Shown piece by piece: positions 53,101-64,000 of a DNA stretch of 64,000 nt (the first letter of the stretch is position 1; every line of letters starts with the position of its first letter). The translations under genes and the position numbers were made by a program. Source of the stretch: Pelecanus crispus (lineage: Eukaryota > Chordata > Aves > Pelecaniformes > Pelecanidae); NCBI RefSeq assembly GCF_030463565.1, contig NC_134643.1, positions 211,472,583 to 211,536,582 of the forward strand, given 5' to 3'. A model generated the notes under the pieces. It was given only the letters and a program-made list of their open reading frames with translations. It had not been told where the DNA came from and did not search any database.

Positions 53101-55260
53101 TTGGCCTCGGGCTGATTCTTTCACCCTCCATTTTCTTTTAGGAAGAGGAAAGGGGAGGGCAGTTTCAGTAAAAATGGTTCTGTGGTTTTCAGGGCAAGAT
53201 TAGGCAACCGTTCATTTGAGCAAGAGCTTGAAATTTGGCAAAAGGCGGGGAGGTCACCCCGATGCCAGAAGACATAGCCAAGTTATAAATGTGTTTTTAA
53301 AAAGTCTCAGCTCACGTACTTTAGCAGAGACTTGTCAGCTTGGCAGATGAATTTGCAGAGGGTTGTGTCAGCACAGGGCACGCTGTGTCCCCTGCCAGAT
53401 TCCAGGCCCTGGCAGGACTGTCCCTGGCGGGCAGCAGAGCTGGATGCTGCCTGCACCCAGTGCTGCCACCGGCCCCGAGCAGGGGCAGCCGCCTGCCTCC
53501 GGGCGCCCGGGCTGCAGCTGCGCAGGGCAGGCTCAAGGCTGAAGGTGGGTGGGAGCAGGGAAGTGGGGCTGAGTTAGCACGGTAAAAAGGCACTTCGTTA
53601 CAAACCAGTGAGAATAAAACTGTGATGACATAAGGAACTGGAAAGGTAAATACTAGCACCCCAGCCTAGCAAAGAGCCCAAGGACCTGAAGCAGGGTGAC
53701 TGGCAGGACAAGAGGAGCAGGGTGGTCAGGAGGAGGAGGAAGGAGAACGGAAGGGAGGGGGAAGAAAAACATCTTGGTGATAGCTACCATATCCTTTCCA
53801 GAGCCCAGAGCAGAGATGAGGTCATCCCCTTCCTCTTTTACCAGCAGAAATCTAGAAGTTGACTGGCGCATGCGGTTCTTCCTGCTTGCAGGGGCTAAAA
53901 ACCTGTTACTCCTGTTCCTTGGTTAGGTCTAAAGCTTCAATTTTCCACCAGGAAGATTCATTAACGCTTCCCCTTGGTGGAGCACCTCAGTTTGGGATCA
54001 CGTAGACTTCCCATCTGTCATGCACACTCTGCCCTATGCTGCGGGGGAGATGAGAAGTGAGAGGTGGTGCACAGTCAGACTAGCTGCCTGTGCTCCCTTC
54101 CTTGCTGCTTGGGGGGGAAGAAAGAGCAGCTGTTGCCAGGCTGGGCTGCACAGAGATGATAAAGGCCCTAACACCACGTGTTGCTGCAGCCCTGAAGCAT
54201 AACACAGAGCAGTTACGGAGGAAGAACTTGAAGAAAGGCGAGAAGCAATGGCCATTAAACTGCATCCTTACTCATATGTCCCAATGATCTCTTTCTTCCC
54301 CAGCCAAATCAACAGCCCGTCTCCCCTTAAACCCCCACCAGCTCCTCACCCCAATATTTTCAATCCCCATAAAACTAAACCTCTGCCCCAGTCATGCCAG
54401 CATGTCCTCGTTCTGCATCTCAGCATCTTCCCAATATCATTGTCCCCAGCGACCATTATCCCTCAGGCCTCTTAGCCCCAGTATCATCTGAATATCCCAG
54501 CATCCTCCTGATACTCAGCCCCAGTGACAGCACCCTGGAGCCCTTCTAGCTCTTGCACTAAACCCTGTTATTCTGTAGCGTCTACACCCTCATGCCCCAC
54601 TCATCCCCACATCATCAAGACCCTGCTCACTTCAGATTTATCCGTATCATCCCAAATGACTATTCCTACAACAACTCCTTCATCCTTGGTGCTGCCCAAG
54701 TCTCCAAGGCCTAGTTCCCAGTGTCATCCCAAACACCTTCTCCAGCTGCCTCCCCCTCCCCGTGCGAGGGGAGCTGGATGCAGAGACCTCACCAGCAAAA
54801 CAGCACGATGCTTTCTTGTCTTTTCTAGATACAGTTGACCCAGTTCTGAGGGTTGAGGCTCCTCCCAGCTGACTTCAGACACCTGCATCCAACCAAGTGA
54901 GCATCAGTTTCCTTTACAGTGAATGGAGATAACTGGACACTTTCAGGGTACTGTTGATCTAACTCAGTTTAGACATTTACTTTGGCTGCCCCAAAAGCAC
55001 CGTTATCTCTCTAATCACTGTAAGTGGAGACAAGGATTAGCTCAGTTTAAATATGTCCCTTGTTGACTCATAAAGTCTGTTGAGATGATTGCACCCCAAA
55101 CAACATTGCATATTTACCCTTATTTCTTAATTCATGCTCAGTGATGATCTTTATTTTCCTTCAAAACAGCATTTCAGATTTCCAGGGGAGAGTCCTGCAT
55201 TGTGAGCTTGCCCAGCGAGGGGTGGCTCAGCAGCAGCACCCTTGGCTGATCGATGCCATC

Positions 55261-55325
55261 ACCATACCATACCATACCATACCATACCATACCATACCAT
55301 ACCATACCATACCATACCATACCAT
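55261..55325 (+). repeat. (ACCAT)13 pentanucleotide array
   Basis: Thirteen perfect ACCAT units, followed by one variant (ACCAG). It is a clean short tandem repeat that is likely polymorphic in length. Confidence 0.97.
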
Positions 55326-57503
55326 ACCAGTGGTAAGAGCTTGGATTTCAAAGCATGGTGTAGAAAAAAATTCATAACATAGTTGGGCACTGAAATGCCC
55401 CAGCATTAAGCGTTATTGAAAAGCAGGACTAAGGGCAGGTTCCAGAAATGCTTTTTCCACCATTTCCATCCTTGTTCCTAGAAAGCACTCTTCTCAGCTA
55501 GGCATTGTTTAGAATAAATTTCAGTGATACCTTTTGTTAAGGTCAGTATGTTCAAGTTTGATCAGCTTGACCAGGATGGGTTGAAAGCTATAGAGACTAG
55601 AGAACAGAGGAGATGACAACATTACCCACTGGAATAATCCGGGGCGCGCTCATGTCTGGAAATTACTGGGCAGTTTTCTCCATTGAAAATGATAGTGTAG
55701 AAATGGAAAGGCTCCAAGAAGGGCTACAAGGGAACAGAGGTTTGGGACCAATTTCACACAGAGAGTACTTGAACTACAGTTGAAGTACTTGAAGCTACAG
55801 TTTTTCATCTGAAAAACAGAGAGGACTAAGGCAAAAAAGATGAAATAGAAATAGGAAGAAAGTGAACAGGACGATGTCAAATGAAATTAGTGGGGACCAG
55901 GTTCAAGACAAGTAAGATGCAATGGCTGTTTGCACAACAGTTAATTAGGCAAAGAACTGTGTAACTCTTTGCCACATGAGGTAGTGAATACTGACGTGCT
56001 TACCACTGGTCAGGAGAGCATTCAGGGCTTCTACACCGTACTTACAGAGCGCAGTCTGTGATAATACTTCTATACTCTGGACTTCAAACAGATACGTATA
56101 CATGTGCATCTTCCTGTGCTTGCAGCCTGTCTGCTGCTGGCCGTGGCTGGCAATGGGGTACCTGCCTTGGCAGAGCTTTGCTCTGGGAAGTGGAGATGTT
56201 CCTAGGGAAAAAAAAATGTGTTGAAGTATGAAAAAAAAATCAGAAACAAAACCACATGTGCAAAGATATAGATAAATATATCTAAGGGGTTTTTTTCAGT
56301 TGATCTTGAATAGTTTTCGAAGTTCTACAATAGAAAAACTAAAAATGATTTCTTGTTGTGCATTGAAACAAGAAAATCTGAAGCAACATCATCTTTCAAA
56401 AATTAATCTTGGCTCCAAACTCCTTTTACATAGTATAGGTTGGTTGCTCATTCACCGAATATTTTCATTATGCGCTTCTATAGGGAAGATGATTTGTAGC
56501 CATATTTATTTAAAGACTGTATTACAATGAATAAGCGTAAATAATGTCTATGAGAAGGCAGGGTAGGATTGCCTGGCAGCCTTCAATCTGTCATTCCCAT
56601 GACTGCTAACCTGGCAATCTTAACAGCTCTTTGTGTGGGACAAATTATAAACCAAATAATCCTGTGGTAAGGCTTTCATTGCCTACACAGTACTGAATAT
56701 ATTTATTTTTCAATTCCATTCAAGTCCCAAGTGCTGTCAGAGTGCCAAAGTTTCAGTCAATATGATTTTTCATACTGCAAATCTTCTTTGTCTGATTTAA
56801 AATGGAGCTGCCACACCTCTCGTGATGACTGGGGCAATGGTTTTTACAAAGATATCAAAAACTATTGAAGCTTTTCAAGGTCTCCTGAAAATTTCCACAG
56901 AGAGACGATGCTGTTGAGGTGCACTGAGTCACATCCAGCAACGGCTTCTCTGGAGGCTACAGAGGACCTTATAATCTCTTGAGCCTTTCTCTTTCAGTCT
57001 GGTGGTTTAGTAGGTGACATGGTGCCCAACGAGAGCTGCAGCGAGCATGTCACATAGCCAAGAGCCCGAAGGTTCCTGTGCAAGAGCATCACCTGAAAGC
57101 AAGGGCTCTGCTGGTTCCCCTCAGCGTCCATCTTCAGCAACACCAAGTGCGGTAACTCTTCATGGCGTCTCAGCAGTGACTCATTGTCATGGAGGAATAT
57201 TACTCCTTAATGCACATTGCCCACCTTCCAAGGTGCTTTCCAAGGCTTTTTCTCCCCTTTGTGTATGGGCAGGCAGTGGTTTGCCTGGGAGCTGGGAGGG
57301 GAGCAGATCTCCTAATGCTCTCCAGCAGTTCATTCCCTCCTTTTTCTTCATATACAAGTGAATAGGGGGAGGGAAGGAGGAAACTGAGCCCGCTTCTGGG
57401 GATGCAGTGGCTGAAGATCCAGTTTAGGCTGCTGGAGAGTTGTCTTCTTTATTTAAAACTGCAGAACAAAATACAATTACCAAGGGTTTGGTTAATCTAT
57501 CAT

Positions 57504-57524
57504 AAAAAAAAAAAAAAAAAAAAA
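57504..57524 (+). repeat. Poly-A tract (A21)
   Basis: An uninterrupted run of about 21 A. No retroposed gene body is recognised upstream. Confidence 0.9.
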
Positions 57525-59162
57525 TTGATTGACCTAGAAGGCTGATGCTTTTCTTTATATCACCAAAAATGACACATCCTTTTGCTGTTTCAACACTGGT
57601 GGCATTAAAGTTTTAACATTAAAAAAAAAAAAGTAACAGCATTAAATTTCTAAGTATGCGCCGTAAACAAAATAAAAATAGCTTAGGATGCTAGAATTGT
57701 TCCAAAGCAAACACAGCCTAAAAATAATGAAGCAAAAGTTAAATTTAACAGAAATCAAATATATTAAGATCCAGGAAATATTAAGCTAAAAAAACCCCTC
57801 TTTGCTCAGACTCTTTAAAGAGTTATTTTAGGATCATAAACACTATTCGGATTTATACTGAGCTGGGATTTTCTGGATGCCTTATCTATATACTTTCTTC
57901 TGTTTGAGATTCTGGCCTTTACAAGTGTTTAACAGTAGGCATTTATGAAGCAATTAAGCATTTAGAAATGGACATTCCCAATTGACTGTTATGGCTATAT
58001 TATTTTCTAGGAGGCAAAGGACTGAGGACAAAGGAAATTCTTCAGTTCAAGGCATAATCAGTTCCAAAGCTGAGTACTGCTCTGTATAAGACAATTTTCA
58101 TTGAATAATGAAATTTTTAAACAAAACTAAGAGACATATACTTCCCCCTTAGTAAAAACAGCATTCAAGCACACAAGTAAATATAATCTTTGATGAGACT
58201 CTCTTCTGGTTTTCAAAATATCAGCAAGAGAATATTCAGGTTGTACATTTTGGGCCCATGCTGATGTATTACCTTTTCAAAATTAGTGTGGTTGCTACCA
58301 ATACTCCTCTGAAAAGCACCGAAGTTTCTGAATTGCTTTTGGGGTGTTCTTATTCACCTGGAGGTCTATGGTTTGGTGGATGCATTAGCTAACAGTGCTA
58401 TGTAGGATACATTTCCTTTTTCTGTTTTATGTAAGCAGATGCAAACTCCATCTCTTTCAAATTTACGTGTCAAGTATTCTCTTCTTTCCTGGGAGACAGC
58501 TTTTATTTATCTCATAATTTTCCATAAAGGTGGGTTGAGGGGGCCATTCTGTTTGGGGGAAGAAGGGGAAAGACTACTGTTTAGGATAGAACTGGCTGCA
58601 TCCGTTTCAGATCCCTTTGGTTTGGAAAAAGCACCAGAGTCAGGCCAGAAGAAAAAACGGGAAGGGCCAAAAAACTCAAGAAAAATCGGTTATAATTTGT
58701 AGACAGTTCCATTTATTGTGAATGAGAAGAGATGGATTCCTAGCTTTTTCTGTCCATCAGTAAGTAACTGAGGTTATCCCAGCTCGTAACACAGAAAAAT
58801 TCACCAAGTCTGACGTTTATGGACTCTTCCTGCCTCTCCCCCAGACAGCCATGAACTTAAAAGCTGCTATTCACACAAATGCCACAAAATAACAAAAGTC
58901 AGCTCAGCTGGAAAGCAACTGCTCTCATAGCCAGTTCAACAGCAGTAGTGTCATAAGGACCATCTCACCAGCAGGAGTTAGTTGGTGGCTTCTCCAAACC
59001 CGTCAAGCCAAATCTCTCAGTGAGTACTTCTTTTCAGATCTGATATCTTACCAAAAAAAAAAAAAATTCCCTTGCCCAGATATAGCACTGCCACAGTAGA
59101 CCAGCTTGCTGGGGGGATCCCTCTTGTTACTGGATTTAATGGGTTAATCCCATCGGCACAGG

Positions 59163-60745
59163 ATCATAGAATCATGGAATCATAGAATGCTTTGGGTTGG
59201 AAGGGACCTTTAGAGGTCACCTAGCCCAACCCCCCTGCAGTGAGCAGGGACAGCTTTAACCAGATCAGGTTGCTCAGAGCCCCGTCCAACCTCACCTTGA
59301 ATGTTGCCAGGGATGGGGCCTCCACCACCTCTCTGGGCAACCTGTTCCAGTGCTTGACCACCCTCATTGTAAAAAATTTCTTCCTTATAGCCAGTCTAAA
59401 TCTATTCTTCTTTAGTTTAAATCCATTATTCCTTGTCCTGTCACAACAGGCCTTGCTAAAAAGATTCTCCCCATCCTTCCTGTAGGCCCCCTCTAAGTAC
59501 TGGAAGGTTGCAATAAGGTCTCCCCGCAGCCTTCCCCTTCTCCAGGCTGAACAACCCAACTCTCTCAGCCTGGCCTTGTAGGAAAGGTGCTCCAGCCCTC
59601 AGATCATTTTGGTGGCCCTCTTCTGGACCCGCTCCAACAGGTCCATGTCCTTCTTGTGCTGAGGGCCCCAGAGCTGGACGCAGCACTGCAGGTGGGGTCT
59701 CACCAGAGCAGAGTAGAGGGGCAGAATCACCTCCCTCGACCTGCTGGCCACGCTGCTTTTGATGCAGCCCAGGATGTGGTTGGCCTTCTGGGCTGCAAGC
59801 GCACATTGCCAGCTCATGTGCAGCTTTTCATCCAGCAGTACCCCCAAGTCCTTCTCTGCAGGGCTGCTCTCAATCCCTTCATCCCCCAGCCTGTATTGAT
59901 ATTGGGGGTTGCCCCATCCCAGGTGCAGGACCTTGCACTTGACCTTGTTGAACCTCATGAGGTTCACAGAGGCCCACCTCTCCAGCTTGTCCAGGTCCCT
60001 CTGGATGACATCTCATCCTTCTGGCATGTCAGCTGCACCACTCAGCTTGGTGTCATCTGCAAACTTGCTGAGGGCGCACTCGATCCCACTGTCTATGTCA
60101 TTGATGAAGATGTTAAATAGCACCAGTCCCAGTATGGACCCCTGAGGGACCCCACTTGTCACCAGTCTCCATGTGGACATCGAGCTGTTGACCACGACCC
60201 TCTGGATGTGACCATCCAACCAATTCCTTATCCACCAAACAGTCCACCCATCAAACCCGTATCTCTCCAATTTAGAGAGAGGGATGTTGTGGGGGACTGT
60301 GTCGAACGCTTTACAGAAATCCAAATAGATGACATCCATTGCTTTTCCCTTGTCTACTGATGCAGTTACTCCATCATAGAAAGCCACTAGGTTGGTCAGG
60401 CAGGACTTGCCCTTGGTGAAGCCGTGCTGGCTGTCTCGAATCACCTCCCTGTCCTCCATGTGCTTGAGCATAACTTCTAGGAGGATCTGTTCCATGATCT
60501 TCCCAGGCACAGAGGTGAGGCTGACAGGTCGGTAGTTCCCAGGCTCCTCCTTTCTTCCCTTTTTAAAAATGGGCACAACATTCCCCTTTTTCCAGTCAGC
60601 AGGGACTTCACCTGACTGCCATGACTTTTCAAATATCATGGAGAGTGGCTTGGCAACTACATCAGCCAATTCCCTCAGGACCCTGGGAGACATGTGGGTT
60701 TCCAAGGACTTTCTCAGGCAAGGATGCTGGGGCCTGAGTCACAGA
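59163..60745 (-). mobile_element. CR1 LINE, 5'-truncated, decayed ORF2
   Basis: About 1.6 kb of CR1 on the minus strand, from the reverse transcriptase ([52 protein letters not shown]) to the 3' tail (CATAGAATGCTTTGGGTTGG). The frame is broken by two in-frame TGA codons (60013-60015 and 59599-59601). It also has a one-base loss balanced by a one-base gain around 59530-59560, which turns GLFSLEKRR into GCSAWRRGR. The endonuclease is missing. It is the same subfamily as the 8.6- and 15.4-kb fragments. The left break is approximate. Confidence 0.93.
60013..60705 (-). pseudogene. CR1 ORF2 reverse transcriptase fragment
   Basis: A 230-codon frame holding the fingers and palm of the reverse transcriptase with DFCKAFD and FADD. 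It ends at a TGA after DMPEG, and the same frame then continues into [20 protein letters not shown]. It is non-functional. Confidence 0.88.
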
Positions 60746-62670
60746 ATCACTGGTGGGGCAGGAGATCCCAGGCTTTTATATAGAGTCCCCTATGTTTTGG
60801 GGAGGGTCTCTACTGAGAGGAGTACAATGCATGCATGGATGGCTTTTGGAGTATCTGGCACCCTGGCAGGAACACGGATGGTTCAAAGCAGACCGACATT
60901 GTAGCATTTGGATTACTTTTCCATTCCTCCCAGATCTTTTAATGCAAAGGTGGAATTTACACTGCAAAAGCAAGGTTAAAACCATGGAAGTATTCATCAG
61001 TTTGTTGGAGGTCCCGTACACAGATCTATGATTTACTTTAGGCTGGGAGCAACGTTTAGAATTCCCTGTCATGGCTCTTAGTTATGTTGTGCAGAGCTCC
61101 AAGCTTATTTAAAATTGTAGCAGACAAGTATAATTTGTGTGTTTAGGATCAGGGTGATTCACTCAGCCACACGAAAACCCGTGGCCTGCACTGGCAGGGG
61201 GACAGCTAGAGGTCTGCTGAGAGGGGGCTCTGCTGGTATCAACTTCAGCTATTCTCTTACATTATTTAAAGCCAAAAACAACAAGCAATTTGAAAGTAAT
61301 AGATGTAAATGCATTACTACTATAAATCAGGGGAAAAAAATCCAGCTAAATGGAGAAATAATTTTTAGAGGATGCACCTCCTACTCCCTCTCAGCTGTGC
61401 TTCAAGGTAAACTCCCCCCCCAACAGAAAAATAAAATAGGACCTAAACCAAAAATTGCATTATTAATTTGCAATTTATGGCATAGCAACAGCTATCCAAA
61501 AGGATGCTGGATTAGTTGGCTCTGTGTTTGCTTTTATCTATCCATATTCTGGAAGGAAGCACTTAATTCAGTGTTCCTGAAGTTTTAACTATGGTCATGC
61601 TCTGGTAATTGAACTAAACCCTGGTACTGGGATTTATGTATATTTCTGACCAGCACACCCCTCACTGAAGAATCACTGCAAAGGTGACGTAACGATTTTT
61701 TGTAAATGATGTAGAGACTCCACACACCTACTGAATGGGTGAATCAAGCAACTTTTCAGCAAAAACATTTTAAGGTAGCTTTACAGGATTAGTAAAATCC
61801 ATGGGAAATAACGGATGAATGACTGTGCTTTCATTGATGTAATTGTACTGGGCATGACTGCATGCTTACTTACACCGTTGCAACCATTTTTTTCAGTACT
61901 AACTACAGGTTTCTGTTTCCCTCGTCTTGCTAGACAGAATAGCATTAACAGCTTTATACTGAACAGCAAACACAGCTGAAGAACATCCCAGGGAGAATTT
62001 CCCAGGGACTCTACTACCTGTGATAATTCATTTCCACACCTGTGATTTGACTTAGTAGCATTTTGCTCCTGCTTTTCATAGAAAAAGCTACACAGTGTCT
62101 AATGCACCACAGAGTCAAGGTACCCATTGGTACAAAACAAGAGATGCCAGGCTTGCCAGGGCAGTTTTCTGGTGTGCCAGAGTTTTGTGGCCGATGCAGG
62201 CATTGCCAAGCCTACAAAGGTGACACCATTGGTGAGCTAGGCTCCAAGAGAAGGTGCTCGAAATACCTCTGGAGAACAGCAGGCCAAGTGCACCTTGGCT
62301 CCCAAGGAAGCCTTTCTGGGCCAGGTTTTTGCACTTTCAGGAAATATTTGGGTAGTTCTTAACCCTACTTTGTTGTGTGAATGCCTTTCAAGAATGACTT
62401 GCTAGCAAAGGGAGACCCCCCCCCCCCCCCGACATTACTTGATAAGGCAAGTTATCTTCATAGTGGCAAATGAACTATACCCATTTCACACGTGAGGCAC
62501 GTGAAGGGAAGAGGTTTGCCGGAAGCCTGTGCTCTGTTACACTCAGGGTTTGGCTTGTGATCCTGTGGGATACACCTACCCATCCACTCACAAGTGACTA
62601 CTTCACTAGTCAGAAGTATCAAATTCCTGGTTTCGCTGTTTGCCTTTCCACACAAAGCAAGCTTGCTTGT
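60746..62670. other. Gene-poor interval
   Basis: No supported gene. A 149-codon plus-strand open frame (61139-61588) has no recognisable domain. C15 occurs at 62416-62430. Confidence 0.55.
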
Positions 62671-62815
62671 ATAGAATCATAGAATCATAGAATGCTTTGG
62701 GTTGGAAGGGACCTTGAGAGATCATTGAGCCCAAACCCCCCTGCAGTGAGCAGGGATTGAACCTGTGAAGTTGGCGTTGTTAGCACCATGCTCTAACCAA
62801 CTGAGCTAACCTGGT
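62671..62815 (-). mobile_element. tRNA-Ile-derived SINE with CR1 3' tail (TguSINE1-like)
   Basis: On the minus strand the element starts near ACCAGGTTAGCTCAGTTGG, matching the 5' half of tRNA-Ile. It goes on through GAGCATGGTGCTAACAACGCC (anticodon arm), and the B-box GGTTCAATCCC then joins directly to the CR1 3' end (CTGCTCACTGCAGG, then CTTCCAACCCAAAGCATTC and repeated TCTATGAT). Both RNA polymerase III boxes are recognisable. The anticodon position reads AAC instead of AAT and several changes are CpG decay, so this is not a working tRNA gene. A tRNA-Ile/CR1 SINE of this design is known from passerine birds. Confidence 0.88.
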
Positions 62816-64000
62816 ATAAAACGACTATATTTTTAATCTCATCTTTTCCACGTCAAGGAATCAAGAGAATGGGTGCATTTTGTAGATCAGGCATCTTGAT
62901 TGCTGGCGTCAGGTGCAGGCTGGGTATCATACAGTTAATAACCTCAGAAAGATGGTGTGTTGTCTTTTGTGCAAGACCAAAGCACACGTGTGCTAAGGAG
63001 TTCTCTGCTAACTGGACTCAAATGCTACTTGAAGGGAACAAAGCGTTCCTATCCCTCTACCCAAAAATAGAAGAGGGAGAGAGAATACTTCTTCAGGCAT
63101 TTGCCAAAATGATAAGGGAGACAACACAAAACACTCCTAGCTCCAAAGCTGTAGTTTAAGCTCACTAAAACGCTGCTTCACCTACTCCAGTGCTGACACT
63201 GCTGATCCCAACCTCCCAAAAGTCCCATCCCTTCAACGTGGGGCCGAGAGAAGCAGCACTCTCTCATCTGCATTTTAAAATAAAATCATTTGAGGGGGAA
63301 AAAAAAAAATGCTAGTGAACTTCTGAAGGAAGTGACAAACTCTTTGACGATATCACCTAAATTGGCATGCCTGGGCTTGAAACTCCACCTCTTGCATGTT
63401 GTTTGCTGTACATTTAGTTCACTAAAGTACATCTTCAGGGAGGGGCTGTCTCCTGAAAGCTTCAAGATATATTGCTTCCTGTCTCCCTAATCAGCTGTGC
63501 AACAGGGTAAATTTAGAAACAAAAGGCAGCACAGCAGCGCTGGCAAATGGGTTCAGTGCACATTAAAACCTGTTTTGGAAAAGTCAGAACAGGTCGTGCA
63601 TGTCTCCAGCTCAGGCAGAACTGGCAGGCTCTGAGCAAAATAATAAATGACTTGCATACGTTTAGCACCTTTCATCCTGAGAGAGCCTCAAGTATTTTAC
63701 ATAATAGGAGTTATCGCCTACCCACCCATGAAACAGGCACCTGTGGAAGGCAGGCTGCACGAGCCAGATGGGGCACAAGCCTTGTAAAGAGGCAAGTGAA
63801 GACTATCACCTCCTCTATTCAAACGCACAGGAGGAATTTAGGTGGGCACATGAATTAGCCAGGCTGGAATTTAGCCAGGAAAACAGCATATGAAATAGTC
63901 CTTGCTTGGCAGTAAGTACAGTGAATTATTTAATGACCCCAAACCAAACACAGAGCATTTCATCTTAACTTACTGAAATTGCTCCAGAGTCCCAAACAGG
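62816..64000. other. Right-end interval
   Basis: No supported gene. Plus-strand open frames of 96 and 103 codons (62869-63159 and 63547-63858) show no domain. The YAP1 gene expected from synteny is not reached. Confidence 0.55.

Larger units (their letters stand above)
47121..59160. other. Gene-poor interval between two CR1 copies
   Basis: About 12 kb without a supported gene. It contains a GC-rich patch (53380-53560), an (ACCAT)n array (55261-55325) and A21 (57504-57524). Open frames stay below about 115 codons and show no domain. An A-box-like TTAGCTCAGTGAGTGG near 48370 is not part of a tRNA fold that I can complete. Confidence 0.55.

Noticed and set aside
59587-60120. 177-codon plus-strand open frame
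   Set aside because: It is antisense to the decayed CR1 ORF2 at 59-60.7 kb.
62755-62815. Functional tRNA-Ile gene
   Set aside because: The anticodon is altered, the acceptor stem is not paired, and the 3' half is replaced by a CR1 tail. It is a SINE head.

Overview
The window is vertebrate nuclear DNA and almost certainly avian. It holds two intron-split genes with GT-AG junctions, several CR1 (chicken repeat 1) LINE copies with the typical avian ATTCTATG tails, two solo LTRs of an avian endogenous-retrovirus type, and one CpG island. A tRNA-Ile-headed SINE with a CR1 tail resembles the SINE described from songbirds, so a passerine is my best guess. That last step is inference.

Layout. (1) 1-14.95 kb, plus strand: the 3' part of TMEM123 (porimin), a mucin-like type I membrane protein. 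Five coding exons are seen; the signal-peptide exon lies left of the window. The 3' UTR runs to about 14.94 kb. (2) 14.95-22.5 kb: the interval between two convergent genes. It has a tail-to-tail pair of CR1 fragments at 15.4-16.2 kb and several alternative poly(A) signals on the minus strand. (3) 22.5-33.1 kb, minus strand: a complete single-copy cIAP gene (BIRC2, the bird ITA/ch-IAP1 gene). Eight coding exons join to a 610-residue BIR-BIR-BIR-UBA-CARD-RING protein. A 25-codon upstream ORF overlaps its start codon. The gene begins in a CpG island (32.3-33.56 kb) with a probable non-coding first exon, two consensus kappaB sites and a GGGGAA tandem repeat. (4) 33.6-64 kb: a gene-poor interval upstream of BIRC2. 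It contains a solo LTR with a perfect 5-bp target duplication (38.4 kb), a nearly open CR1 copy (44.6-47.1 kb), a more decayed CR1 (59.2-60.7 kb), the SINE (62.7 kb), and simple repeats. I saw no convincing protein-coding gene there. The gene order of the human 11q22 block (YAP1, BIRC3/BIRC2, TMEM123, MMPs) suggests that YAP1 lies to the right.

How the genes relate. TMEM123 and BIRC2 converge tail to tail. BIRC2 is a cytoplasmic E3 ubiquitin ligase of the TNF-receptor/NF-kappaB pathway, and the two kappaB motifs at its promoter fit the known Rel control of the bird gene. TMEM123 is a surface protein linked to oncotic cell death in humans. The two share synteny but no demonstrated pathway. I found no sign of a wholly new biological system. 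The most unusual items are the overlapping uORF, the tRNA-Ile/CR1 SINE, the near-intact CR1 and an orphan exon-like segment at 36.7 kb.
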